In this document: in pieces, positions 1 to 11,052 of the stretch | How the letters are laid out: each line of letters starts with the position of its first letter | Position numbering within the stretch: the stretch's first letter is position 1 | Assembly: GCA_905250025.1 (NCBI GenBank) | Contig: CAJNOJ010000101.1 | Coordinates: 138,206 to 202,205 of the forward strand | DNA from: Adineta ricciae | Lineage: Eukaryota; Rotifera; Eurotatoria; Adinetida; Adinetidae | Direction: 5' to 3' | Length of the DNA: 64,000 nucleotides | Notes under the pieces: model-generated | Databases searched by the model: none | What the model was told of the DNA's origin: nothing | What the model saw: the letters and a program-made list of their open reading frames with translations, nothing else | Made by a program: the position numbers and the translations under genes

Positions 1-19
1 ATCGCATTGTCGAAGTTAC

Positions 20-265
20 ATTCGTATAAAATTCGTGTTTGAATTAATGTAACAGAAATATAAACTAGAACACAATGAAGTTAGACACAATAGCGAAGGC
101 AATTAATCATCATCTTACAGCAATATAAAAGCCAAATAAGATGTTGTCTCATCTTCTTTGTTCTTTTCTGACAAAGGTGAATGTTTTGAAGGCATTTAAT
201 TCACAGTTAGGTTATCTGTTGAATGTTCTTATCAAATCTGCTTAAACGAAAATATCTTTTTACCA
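20..265 (+). repeat. Diverged direct repeat, copy A
   Basis: This stretch matches 3795-4018 in the same orientation. Shared blocks include a GTATAAAATT-like start, AACACAAT followed by AAGT, ATCATC..CTTACA, AAGATGTTG and a final block reading CGAATGTTCTTATCAAATC, ending in AAACGAAAATATCTT. The copies differ by many substitutions and small indels, so the duplication is old. Copy B lies just downstream of the stop codon of the MAM-like gene, so copy A may be the 3' flank of a lost relative. No coding sequence is seen in it. Confidence 0.75.
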
Positions 266-953
266 GCAGAGATTTTAATGGTAATTAAGAAATATCTACA
301 CCAAACGTCTAATGCATTGCAAAACTGTAGCAGTCAGGAAGGCCAATATATTTTATATTTCTCCATTTGTAGTTCATCTTTTTCGTTGTATATTGCACAA
401 AACGACAATTTTGGTTATACATCTCCGTGCAAAAAAATTGTCAATGTTAGTTATTTCGTCAAAACTCATCAAACTTCCTTCTTGCGCTGAAAACTATTTT
501 CAACTTGAGACACTTACCATGATCAACCAGTTATACCTTCCAGATAAACCCTACCTAACATCCGCACTCTAAAGATCCTCCTTAGTAATATCAATCTTTC
601 ATTTGACGAAAGAAATTGTAATAGAAAACTTTAAGACGTTGAAGGATACAAAGATCACCTGAATAGAATTTCATTCGGACGTTCCGTTCCACATTGTTTC
701 AGTACTGCATACACTTTCTCAGTCTTTGCCATCTCGCTGGATTCAAAGAAGTGTTATTCAAATGTTGTTAACAGTAGCTTTCACCGGGCTATCTGAATGA
801 AACTTCAACTATGTCTCTCACTCGTTTCTGTATTCGATGTCGTTCACGCTCTTGAATTAAAACGATTGCGAAATGTGTTTCCTCTAGCATCGACATTCCT
901 CTTCTGGCTCGTAATAGATCTCTATCGCACCTCATCAACAGTTGTTATCTTTC
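266..953. other. Intergenic stretch, no gene seen
   Basis: AT-rich sequence between direct repeat A and the hAT-like element. The open frames are short and lack splice or domain support. Nothing here could be assigned. Confidence 0.5.
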
Positions 954-961
954 CTGTCGAT
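954..961. repeat. Left 8-bp target-site duplication
   Basis: CTGTCGAT directly abuts the left terminal inverted repeat and is repeated exactly at 1686-1693. An 8-bp duplication is the hAT superfamily signature. Confidence 0.9.
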
Positions 962-1685
962 CAGTGGCGTAACCAGGGGGGAGGCAAATGGGCCATTGCC
1001 CATTTAAATTTGAGGTTTGCCCATTGTAATTTCGTATTGAGGAACCTTGCCTATTGAAATTTTACTTTGTCAGAATTTTCCTATATGTTTTGATTAGTTA
1101 AGACAACAATTTATTTTACGAAGTTCTGTGTAGTATTTCAAAATATTTCAAGCATTTTTATGAATTTTTTTCAGAAATTTTCAAAGATTTACAAAAAATT
1201 TCTAAGAACTGCTTTTAGTCTATCCACATTTTTCGAAAATTTAAAAAAGATTTTAGAATTCTTCGGAAATCTATTAGAAATTCGGAGATGCCTTACAAAC
1301 TTTTTGATAGATTTTACGATTATCTCTAAACCTTCTGAAGCTACTCCTAAGTTTGTGAGTAAAAATAAACAAAATTTGCGAGATTAACGTGAAGATTCGC
1401 GACTCCAACCGATTTTCTTCGCACCGTCGGGGCACTCCTGTCTTGCATTCTCTTATACTGCACTACAGTGAAGGAAACAAGACAGCGTATTGGACTTTCT
1501 TCTGTTTTTTATACTAAAAAATGAAAGATCCTTATTTTTCACTTTTGTTTGTGGTCGTGTTTTCAAACTTGAATCAGTGTAAAAGTTTTGCCCTATCGAC
1601 AAAAAGCTTGCCCGTTTTGCCCACTACTTTTTCTCAACCTAAGCAAAGTTTGCCCATTGGTCTAAAAATCCTGGTTACGCCACTG
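962..1685. mobile_element. Non-autonomous hAT-like DNA transposon (724 bp)
   Basis: Both ends carry the 16-bp perfect terminal inverted repeat CAGTGGCGTAACCAGG, and the element is bounded by identical 8-bp duplications (CTGTCGAT). Short TTGCCC/GCCCAT motifs recur just inside both ends (about 990-1050 and 1588-1660), like the subterminal repeats that bind hAT transposases. The interior is AT-rich and codes for no transposase: the open frame at 1160-1387 is Phe/Lys-rich with no recognisable motif. The element would depend on a transposase elsewhere in the genome. The perfect duplication points to a fairly recent insertion. Superfamily rests on the CAG terminus and duplication length only. Confidence 0.88.
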
Positions 1686-1693
1686 CTGTCGAT
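1686..1693. repeat. Right 8-bp target-site duplication
   Basis: CTGTCGAT, identical to 954-961, directly follows the right inverted repeat of the hAT-like element. Confidence 0.9.
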
Positions 1694-2080
1694 ATCCTCT
1701 TATTGTAACGACATGTTTTCGTTCTATCAGTAGTGATACTTATGCAACACATCACAGATCATACTTGTATACAAACATTTTCGACTAACGTGTGACCATC
1801 GAATAAATGAAGAAAAAGAATTCATCCATATATAAGTAAGAAAAAGAATACTTCTATTTTTGTTTTATCTAATCGACGAGACAGCGAAGAAATATCGACG
1901 TGAAACAGACAAGGAGTGGCGGTTATACGCTTTTGTTGGAACGGCATCATTTGAAAAGCTCTTGTATTTTAAATAATCAACTTATCACTCTTTTTGTCGG
2001 TGCTCAAGTGGTTGTACATTACTTTGATTAATCCATACACGAAAATGCCGCTCTATAACAATGCATATCCGAGTCCCCAT

Positions 2081-2230
2081 GTCGATCAATCGCGTACTCG
2101 GATACAATATAGAATTTTGTCAGATCCTACAGGAATTCGACGGATCCGATGAAATTCTGGTGACGTAATCGCATTGGGCCTCGGTGGTCTCGGATCGCAT
2201 GTTGGATCCAACATCGGATTTGTTGACCTG
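2081..2230 (+). mobile_element. Short GGATCC-rich MITE, internally deleted copy
   Basis: About 135 bp from ACTCGGAT to GTTGACCT matches the reverse complement of the longer element at 41641-41940. Long identical blocks include CAGATCCTACAGGAATTCGA and CATCGGATTTGTTGACCT. This copy lacks the central ~150 bp of the longer one, so it looks like an internal-deletion derivative. It carries no coding sequence. GAGTC occurs close to both ends but is not a convincing target duplication. Confidence 0.72.
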
Positions 2231-3794
2231 AGTCTTGGAGATTATCAAAAAATGCATCACAGTACGAAAAGACAAATTGTAAGTAAAAATCCATCTCCTA
2301 TTGATAGTGATTGAAAAATGAATTAGACTGAATTCTCAATGAGACATAATTCTTTGCGAATAGTACTATTCTGTCGGTTCTTTGTTCTAAGATAGAATAT
2401 TTAATCGGAAAGTCCCTTTTGAACAGATGATTCCGATCTCTCTAGCTTAACAGATATGCATTCAGTAATTTTGTATCAATGTCAGTTAGATCTACTTTGA
2501 CGACGAGTAATTACACTACTTTCACAATGATTTTCCTCAATCGTTAAGGATATTTGACGTAACTCGAGAACACCATATTCGAACAGGAACTTTCGTTTAG
2601 TAACATGATTAACGTTTTCATTGAAAAGTATTCATAGAAAATATGATCGGATCGGTGATTAATACTAGCGAGCCAAATCTCCATCAGCTTTCCATCTTTC
2701 AAAGTCTTGTGTCATCTGTCGGAGAATCATATAGCCACGCTTTCGGGTTGAATGTGAATAGTTTAACATACACATGCCATCTTAAACATGAACTTCTCAA
2801 ATTCGAACAAATTGAATAAAGCATACATCTTAACATAGTCACTTCTGGATCGCTGACTTTTGTTATTTATTTCTTTGTTTCGAAATGCACATCTATGCTC
2901 ATTCGTCTTTTTCGAGAATAGACGGCCTGTACAGTGATATAACAGCATATATGAGAATAAGCGGAAATGTTCATCCAGCACAGTTACATTCATTCTTCAC
3001 CTCCTCAGTTATCCGTTATCTTTTATCATAGACGGACTGAAATTGCCATTTCATACAGGGTATCACTCTTTTCAGTTTGACATTCAATAAATATTTTTTT
3101 TAGAAAAGCGACGTGCCGTGACAATTGATTATTCTTACCTTCCAAATTGAAGCATTACTTGGTCCAGCTATTGATGGAAAAATGCACAATTTATCGCTGG
3201 ATCAACTTCAACGCTATTGTACTTTGTGCAAAGAAAAAGATGATCTTTTGAAAGAGATACGTACATTATTGATTATCGATGGGCAAATATGACAAGATTC
3301 AAGGAGTGACAAGTTCTTGATCATTCTGTACTTTTTCCATGGAGCCGTGCCTTCTTATTGATCTTGTGTTAGTTAAACTACATTACTATTTTTGGTTATA
3401 TATCTACTCCATTCATCTATTTTTCATAACTTATCAAATAAAAACTTTGTTCTTTTTCAAATTGATTAATTCGATGCGACAACTATAGAATCAGAGAAAT
3501 TGACAGACATGGAGACCTTGGCAAGAATCCTGCCTATTGTAAAGACAAACAGCTTCGAGACTACGGAGATAATTGATTGTTCAAGAAAATATTTAATTCT
3601 CAAATGAAAAGAATAAATTCAGACAGACAATTATTGGTCATCGGTACGGATTTCATTGACTTGTTTGCTGTAAACTACATAGTAGTATCCAAAGAAATGA
3701 AATACTTTCTATAGACGATTGTACGAGTATAAAATAATCGATCAGTTTTAGATTACTTGTGGAAATCAGTCTGGTTTTTATTCTATCAACTACC
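2231..3794. other. Intergenic region with one coding-like fragment
   Basis: There is no complete gene. From 3125 to 3292 one frame stays open for 55 codons and reads like genuine helical protein (segments IEALLGPAIDGKMHNL and CTLCKEKDDLLKEI). It has no plausible start and only an out-of-frame upstream acceptor (TTTTTTTAG near 3105). It may be a leftover exon. The rest is AT-rich with nothing recognised. Confidence 0.35.
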
Positions 3795-4018
3795 GTATAA
3801 AATTTTCGTTCGAATCAACGTAGCAGCAATACAAATCACAACACAATAAAGTCAAACACAATGGCAAGAACAGATCATCGTCTTACAACAACATAAGATG
3901 TTGCCTCATGTTCTTTGTTTTTTTTTGACAAGGGTAAATGTTCTGAAGGCATTTAATTCATAGTTAGATTATCTGTCGAATGTTCTTATCAAATCTGCTT
4001 AAACGAAAATATCTTGTT
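3795..4018 (+). repeat. Diverged direct repeat, copy B
   Basis: Second copy of the repeat at 20-265, same orientation, ending at the same AAACGAAAATATCTT block. It occupies the immediate 3' flank of the minus-strand MAM-like gene (stop at 4053), so it may include that gene's 3' UTR. Confidence 0.75.
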
Positions 4019-4052
4019 ATTATAAAAATAATGTATCAAAACGACATTTGAA

Positions 4053-5895
4053 TTAAAACCAATACTCATCGTAAACAAAATTCATTTCAAAGTCGTCGGA
4101 ACTTGATTTTGAGTGTTTTCTATTCTTCAGTAGGCGAAGCTTTCTCTTGAAAGAATTATATGACAATGATCGATTGAATTTTATGATAATACCAATTGAT
4201 ATTATGCAGACAACAGGTATCACAGTAGACAAAACTATAATGTACGTATTCGACGATGGTTTAACATCATTTTTATCATCTGATATCGTCAAATTTGTTG
4301 AGTTTATGACAGATAATGTTGAATCCGAAGTTAAAGTTATAATCGAATGTGTCGTTTTAGAAGAATTAGTAATAATCATCGAACTCGAAGTATATGATGT
4401 GATAGTCGCTAAATTTGTAGTTTCCACCTAGCGAGCAAGATTTTACGGGTTTTAGTTAGTAGACCGTACTTACATTTTTGGTAGTAGACATTGCAGATAC
4501 CGAAGAAGTTGTCGTGGTTCTGATTGACACCTTAACATTTCATACGAGATATAAAATAAATCGAGATCTCATTCTTACTGTAGACGATTGAGTTTTTGAT
4601 GTTGTTATATCAATGGTCGTTGGTATCAATGCCTGTCGTAAACACCAATGATCACAAAATTAATTTCATCGAACTTTGCAAATCTATTTCTCATGTATTA
4701 CCGTTGTTGATTTTTCAAAAATATTTGTAATACTAGTCGCTTGTTCAGTAGTCATCATAGAACTGTTTGAAATGTATGCAAACGATAAACTAGTAGTTAA
4801 AAGATCGGTTGTCGTTGAATCTTCAACAGTTGTTGATGCGCTACAATACAACGACAATCGAGATGAAATGACAAGAAGGTCGAGTCGAGAGACGAACCTT
4901 GTAACTGTACTAGTTTCGGTCGTCGTTGTTGGGGAATGGGTTGTCGTTTCGTCTTCTAAATAAGTCACAACTGATTCGGTAGGCAAATATTTCGCATAAG
5001 AAATATTTACCTTCTGAAATCGATATTTCGTCTAGACCGATATCATTGAATGAGGAATCAGATGAGGTTTTTTCTACATCGAAATGTATCTAAAAGGAAA
5101 GATGTTTCTTCAAACAAAACATACAGATGATTCCCTCTACCTCGTAACCACGATGTGCTGCATGATATCTCACTTCTCGTCTAATCCATCCATTGAACGG
5201 ACTATTCGTCACAGTATCAATCACAGAACTTGCACCACCTATTTCTACTTTGCGTACATGGATAGATTTCCCAATCATGTAAGACATATAGTAATAGTAA
5301 ACCAAAGTTTGCTCATTAATACCATCAATTCCATTCGATTCTGTTTTCAATTGATATGATGCTTTATCGCCCTGATTTAATTGTATCCCGGCAAATTTCC
5401 CTAGAGTTCAGATTGATACAAAGTATAAGTAGTAAATTCTTCAACAAACCTTCTGCACATGTGCTATTCTTGTTAAAAAGAGTCGGACAGTGTCTTCTGT
5501 AACAGAAGTACAAATCCCACGTGTACGCACCCACTTGAAAAGGCAGTTTACACACTTCTCCACTACTAGTTGCTTTTACTATATACACCAGAGCAATAAT
5601 AAAAGTATTCATTGCACACAATGAAATAACTTACGACTAGATGTGACATCAGACCAAGGATTATTCGGTGGACTTGCTGACAGCATTTCAAATCCATCGA
5701 TAACCAACGTATCCTTCGTAAAACAGTTATGGGTTATGTTAGCATTATCAAAATTGCATTGATATAAAGTTTTACATTGAGTATGAGATATATAAAGAAA
5801 ACCTATTGAAAGAAAGTGGTGCGTCGGAATTATATCTGTATAGATCATATCGCGTGTGTTTTACCATAATAAAAAAGTAAATAAAATGACCTCAT
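4053..5895 (-). CDS. MAM-like type I membrane protein with Ser/Thr-rich stalk
   Basis: Ten short exons join in frame into roughly 480 residues. Exon 1 (ATG at 5895) plus the start of exon 2 give a signal peptide (MRSFYLLFYY followed by GFLYISHTQC). A Cys-rich region follows, then a MAM-like beta-sandwich domain: CKLPF, CAEGKFAGIQLNQGD, YYYYMS, IHVRKVEIGG and the closing IGLDEISIS motif. Next come about 200 residues rich in Thr and Ser, split over several small exons, likely a heavily O-glycosylated stalk. One membrane span (TYIIVLSTVIPVVCIISIGI) and a basic then acidic tail of about 50 residues end the protein. The expected role is cell-surface adhesion or recognition; no orthologue is recognised. 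The donor after the MAM exon (near 5133) is weak but is the only choice that keeps frame. Divergent Ser/Thr runs in the antisense strand create spurious open frames. Confidence 0.72.
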
Positions 5896-6580
5896 TGGTT
5901 GTGTTTCCATCGACAAGTGCAACTCTGTTTTAAATATCACCCCATTTCTCCTGAGCGTTAACTTCAAAGATAATAGACGTAAAATACTATCTGGAGTCGA
6001 AAGATAACTCGATTCTTTCAAAGTTTTTGCACATCGAGGCTATGAAATATATCACACAATAGTAATGACGGCACAAAACAAATATTATTCTTCATGACTG
6101 ATGAATTAGCAGATGTCCCGTGCCAATAGGCAAAACTCCATCCGTCATCTGGATGCACCCAGCATATGTACATTATATTATTGCCATTTCAGATTGAATA
6201 TTACTTTCCAAGAAGGAGAATCTTCTTCGTTATTGTGTATATATTTATAATTCTCATTCGATGCTTTTATCCAAACACATTCTGAATATACACAAGGAAA
6301 ACAAACGAAACCGATCCAAACAGTTTTGAAGAAAAGAAAAATAATTCAAAAATGCACTACAAATAGGAATATGAAATATGTTTAAATGAAGGAAAACATT
6401 ATAAAATGACGAAAATAGAAAGTCAACCTATACAACATTGATTATCATGCGAATGTATGTGTATTTGAAAAAGAAATTGATGATAGGACCGGCTGAAAAA
6501 TGAATAATGTCGACATTCTCACTGTATTTCGAAAAAATTTGGACGGATATGAAGAAAGAAAGAAAAGATATCACAATCAT
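5896..6580. other. Intergenic, between two minus-strand genes
   Basis: Upstream of the MAM-like gene and downstream of the NEK6/7 stop codon. It presumably holds the promoter of the former and the 3' UTR of the latter. No further gene or repeat was seen. Confidence 0.5.
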
Positions 6581-7971
6581 TTATCGATTATTAACAGGTG
6601 TAACACTTCCGCAAGCTAAATCACTGCGGGAGGACGGTGTCGGTGTGTTGTTATTGTTTGCATTGGCTTGTTCAACAAATCGGGCAAACATTGCTTGAGC
6701 AACTGTATTTACTTCGTTAATGTATGGACGTTGATCGGGATCTAAGACCAAACATCGAGCGATGAGGTGACGAAGCTAAGATAAGAGAATCTCTGGCTTT
6801 TGGTATTTAAGAATAGGTGAAAAACGAACTTCGTGAGAAAAGATATGCGCAGGTAATGGAGTATAATCGAGTGCTTCGATTTTCTGACGTAATAACATGA
6901 GATTCAAATTTTCACCAAAGAATGGTGAACGAAGTGCAGCCATCTAAACACAAAACTCTTTCCATTGCAGATAAAAACAGAATTCCCAACAAACTTCGTA
7001 TAAGATACAACCGAGAGACCAAATATCCGATCGAAAATCATAACCATGATCATTTTGTTGTCGAATACGCTCCGGTGACATATAATATCTACATTGAAGC
7101 TTTAGTACCACTTCATTCTAACTCTTACACTTACGGTGTTCCGACCATTGAATACGCTGATGTAGTTTCCGAACCCAGAAAACGACCTACGAGAATACCG
7201 TCATCAAAATTTGTCAACGCTGCAAATTCAAATTGACATTACAAACCTAATCCAAGATCGCCTAATCGAACAATTCCTTCCGCACTGACAAAAATGTTCG
7301 CTGGTTTAATATCTAAAAGCCGAACATCCTTTCATATTCCTGGAATGACAGAACGATCACATACCGCGATGCATAATTCGTTTCGAATGCATATGTTCAA
7401 GTCCACTACATATTTGACTAAAAAACTTCCATATCGTCTTTTCAGTCAACCGCTTATTCGATTTTGTGAAATGTTTAATCATTTGAGCTAAATCTCCGGC
7501 ACTCGCCAATTCCTACACGAATCAAATGAGCAAATCAGATTCTCTCAACAATCATCCTACCAAAACAATGTACAAATCATTATCTTCGACGAAGTGAGAT
7601 ATGTATTTGATCACATTTGGATGATTAAGTTGCTAAATGAAGTTCCACGGTGAACTTCTCGGTAAGAAAAAGAAAATTCTTACTTGGAGTAAACTTATTT
7701 CCCGTTTACAATCTTCGATGGCCTTCGCGTCAGCCATTTGACTCAACTGAAATGAATTGTGCGTGCAATTTTTACTTGCATCTGACAAAAATCTTACTTC
7801 GACTTTTTTCAAAGCCACACAAACTTTATTAAATCGATTTCTTGCCGAAAAAACCACGGAGAAGTGTCCATTACCTAATTTTTTCAGAATTTCAAAATTT
7901 CTCAATGAACCATATGGATCCGATACACCTTGTGCTGCAACAGGGCCAACAACGTTGTTCTGAATACTCAT
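6581..7971 (-). CDS. NEK7: NEK6/NEK7-type serine/threonine protein kinase
   Basis: Spliced exons give a short N-terminus followed by an almost uninterrupted kinase domain. The glycine-rich loop is LGNGHFSVVF; the catalytic lysine sits in VALKKVE; QLNHPNVIKY follows. The hinge region reads ELASAGDLAQMIKHF, the catalytic loop MHRDIKPANIFV, the metal-binding motif is DLGLG (the NEK6/7 variant of DFG), and the activation segment is TTSAYSMVGTPYYMSPERI, with the Ser aligned to the activating serine of NEK6/7. SDIWSLGC marks the F helix. In animals these kinases act downstream of NEK9 in mitotic spindle assembly and cytokinesis. A polar Asn/Thr/Ser-rich tail of about 30 residues extends beyond the usual NEK7 end. 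An acceptor lies 3 bases before the ATG, so the 5' leader is spliced. Whether it is NEK6 or NEK7 cannot be decided; invertebrates often have one. Confidence 0.92.
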
Positions 7972-8118
7972 ATCTAAAAATAACGAAGATGAAAAGAAAA
8001 TTTCCACAATCAAAACACCAGACAGATTGAATTTTCTTTCAAAGAAAGGTTTCTGGAAATTTATTTATACATAGAGAGAAAATAAATGAAAATATTGACG
8101 ATTGAAAAATCAAATCTG

Positions 8119-8923
8119 TTACTGGATTTCGGCAACAGAATTCAGAATAAATCGAACGATAACAGCAAAGGCTGCTAAACAGAAAAGAACCATTAAATTT
8201 CCGATCAGATTATTGAGCCAAGATGTTGATGTTGATGCGCTTGTTGACATTGATGACACGCTTGATTGTTCGACACTACTCAAGATCGAATTCTGCGTTG
8301 CGAGTTTCGCAGTTCGCTCGTCGAGAATCTTTTTGATTTCTGTTGTTATTTCAGGAAATAATTCACAGAATATTGGATCTTGGATATTAAATCCTAATGA
8401 ATCATTGGCGAGTTTCCGTTTTTCAGCTTGCGTAGTCTCGATACTACCGTATGTTGCACTTGTATCACACATAAAACTCAAAAAACCATTCAGTATTGAA
8501 GATATCGACCTGAAACAAGTTGAAACGATCAAATTGAATATAAATTCAAAGGGTAAACATACCAAGATGGATTCCATGAATCTGGATGAAATGATGTTAT
8601 TGTTAAACATAGACTTGTATTCGTTTTAAATCGTCCATTCGGCGTTAGCATATATATACCTAAACAAATCAAAATTTTCATTGAATTTATCAACAAAAAA
8701 CTACTTTACTTGGTGGTTTGTACGGGTATTCAAGAGGAAAAACAATTTTGCCTTGATAGATTCCACCTTCGTACGGTGTGTCACTCGGTCCGCGTACAAC
8801 ATAACGCCATTCTAATAAATTTGACGATAAGGGTTGTGCTGTCAAATAAGGTACAGGATCTTTCGATAGACGTCGATATTCTGCTTGAAGACGTTGAAAT
8901 GCCGAGTTCGATTTCATCGACAT
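8119..8923 (-). CDS. UBE2J2: Ubiquitin-conjugating enzyme E2 J2 (ER tail-anchored)
   Basis: Three exons (8923-8710, 8659-8563, 8509-8119) give 233 residues, with both introns in frame. The UBC fold is clear: QRLQAEYRRLSKDPVPY, LEWRYVVRGPSDTPYEGG, the TPNGRFKTNTSLCLTIT stretch with the active-site Cys in the SLC motif, FHPDSWNPSW, and GSIETT. The protein ends with a Ser-rich linker and one hydrophobic tail span (LMVLFCLAAFAVIVRFIL), the tail anchor that holds UBE2J/Ubc6 enzymes in the endoplasmic reticulum. The known role of the family is ubiquitin transfer in ER-associated degradation, including to hydroxylated residues. Length and order match UBE2J2 closely. A gene for a RING protein lies just upstream on the same strand, but nothing shows that the two work together. 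Confidence 0.95.
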
Positions 8924-9246
8924 GATTGAGTCGATACGGAAACGGACAAGATTATGAAAAACAACACAAACGACGAAATATGAGATAAATCAATAGAACG
9001 GTTCGCCTCTCAGCTGCTTTTTTTCTACTTCTGCCCACGCCTGCCTCCTCTCTTTGCTTTTTTTGCAACTACTCATTGGGCTGTAGTTTACCAAATATTG
9101 GTATCGCCATTTTAAATTTACATTATCCTCGTAAACCACTCAAAAGACGATCGACAGAGGGCACTATATGTCTAAAGAACCGTTTCATCGCGCATTTCTG
9201 TACAAAATATTTTCAATGACACAACATCGAGACGATAGTTATTCTT

Positions 9247-10316
9247 TTATTTTCCTAAGAGAATCCAAGTCAATGCAAAATATTTTTCTTCGTAATCCAT
9301 GCCGGGATGTCTCACACCATTAATTGGAACGAATTTCACTTCATCAATATTATTCCAATCAAATTGAAAGACCTGAGAATATCTAAATTGCAAATTGATC
9401 GTTGAAGAGTGTAAATTTTGTTTCATTCGTCGGCCGAGAACATTAATCTGTAAATCATCATGCCATGCAGCTGTTGCTTCAAACGCAACTAAGGAAAACT
9501 GTTGTTTTGAACCAATTTTCATCGTGTTCCCTTTCTCGTTAAACGCAACGCATGTATGATCATTTGTATACGCGTTTTTCCATCCACTCAAAGTGTGAGT
9601 GATTTTCACCCATCGCTCATCCATGTACCAAACATTCTTCCATAGTAAATTCTCGTAAAATTCCGGAATGATTCCGAAATCAGCTTTGTTTTCCCTATCC
9701 GTTAGTTTATCGAATGTTATTAAATGCTTAGTTGGATTCGACACTGAAATATTCATATAATCAATCGCATTAGTCCGATCATCAATCAAAACCTACCAGT
9801 AGTTTGTAAAATTTGAAGATGCGTGGTCAATGCTTGAATTTGTTGTTCCAGTTGGTTGTTTGTGCTAATCAAATGGCCTAGTACAGGTCGTAGTTGTTGA
9901 TAATTGCATGTAGATAGATGTTCATCGTATTCATCACGGGTACCTGACCATCGACATAGAATATCTGATGCTGCACAGGAAAGAATTCTCTTTGGACAAA
10001 TTTTGTTTATATGATCATTCAAATTGCCACGTTCGATTCGATTTGTTCCACATAGTGAACATTTGACAAGAAGTTTATCAAGCATATTCAATACTAATCG
10101 TGTAGTTATGGGTGTTAAATCATCTGAGGATAATGCTTGTCGACATGTGGGACATGATGAATGATTCTGGGATAACCATTGTCGAATACATTGCTGACAA
10201 TAAGTATGATCACATGGAGTTGTTACGGGGTGTTGAAGTGGTTTTGTACAGATGGAACATTTGTAATTTTCATCGATAGATGGCTCATCGAAGTATTCAT
10301 AATCGATGTTCGTCAT
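9247..10316 (-). CDS. RING finger plus TRAF-type zinc finger protein, likely E3 ligase
   Basis: Two exons (10316-9797, 9743-9247) give 338 residues. A C3HC4 RING lies near residues 17-60: CSICTKPLQHPVTTPCDHTY followed by CQQCIRQWL and SCPTCRQAL. A TRAF-like Cys/His zinc-finger region follows (CSLCGTNRIERGNLNDHI, then C..R..LSC.. and DEYDEHLSTC), then a short coiled coil (TNNQLEQQIQALTTHL). The C-terminal 165 residues are beta-rich with many Trp and aromatic residues and were not recognised. RING plus TRAF zinc fingers predicts a ubiquitin E3 ligase; the last domain would select the substrate. I chose ATG 10316 because the in-frame sequence upstream of it looks like untranslated or intronic sequence. 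Confidence 0.82.
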
Positions 10317-11052
10317 TGGTATTTCCTTGCGAGAAAATAGAATGAAATTAACTTTGTAAGTTGTATTACTGTTGTCGAGTGTGTGTTCTTTCTTTTTTTC
10401 GCTTTTCACGTGGCGGAGTAAACGAACTTCAATGTTTTATTTGCATAAAACAGAATTGAAAGAAAAGATTTCGAACGTATTTAGCAAACACGTGAAATAA
10501 ATCTATTTAAACTTTATTAATCATCCTATGTCGCGTTTTTCTTTCGACTATGGAATTGGTTTTTATAGCAACGACACAAATAGACTTTTTTCTTATCCAA
10601 ATACCAGTGAAGGGACTATACATCACTCTGTTGTTGATCTTCTTCCCACAGCCATGATTTCAATCCGAAACGAATTCAACAAAATTGAAAAAAAAAGATT
10701 AGAAATACATCATTTGTTTTGTTCAGGTTGTGCTGATTTTAGCATCTGATCAATCAGATTTGCATCATTTATTACAACATGATTGTCTATCGAACATGTT
10801 GATTAATCTTCCATTATAGAATTTCGTGTCGAATCATCTTCACCTTTCAGAAGAGTATGCATCTTGACGATACAGCTCACCTGTGACATATTCACTTAGA
10901 AAAAGGTGCAATGAAAGTGACGCCTACTGCCATCTGTATGTGCCTTTTACCTTATTCGATACCATAGAAAAAACCTTGTCCAAACATATTCTTTATTCAT
11001 TCATTCATTCACTTTAAAACTCTTTCTTTAATTAAAATCTATTTCATCAGCA
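10317..11052. other. Divergent intergenic region between RING gene and RPC7
   Basis: Should contain the promoters of both divergent genes. The open frame at 10528-10749 shows no splice context or recognisable domain. A short ATTC microsatellite (ATTCATTCATTCATTC) sits near 10994, and a CAG acceptor at 11048-11050 lies just before the RPC7 ATG. Confidence 0.5.

Noticed and set aside
4147-4963. Long plus-strand open frames opposite the MAM-like gene
   Set aside because: They mirror the Ser/Thr-rich minus-strand exons (Val/Ile-rich antisense of ACT/AGT codons) and run across splice sites of a well-supported gene.
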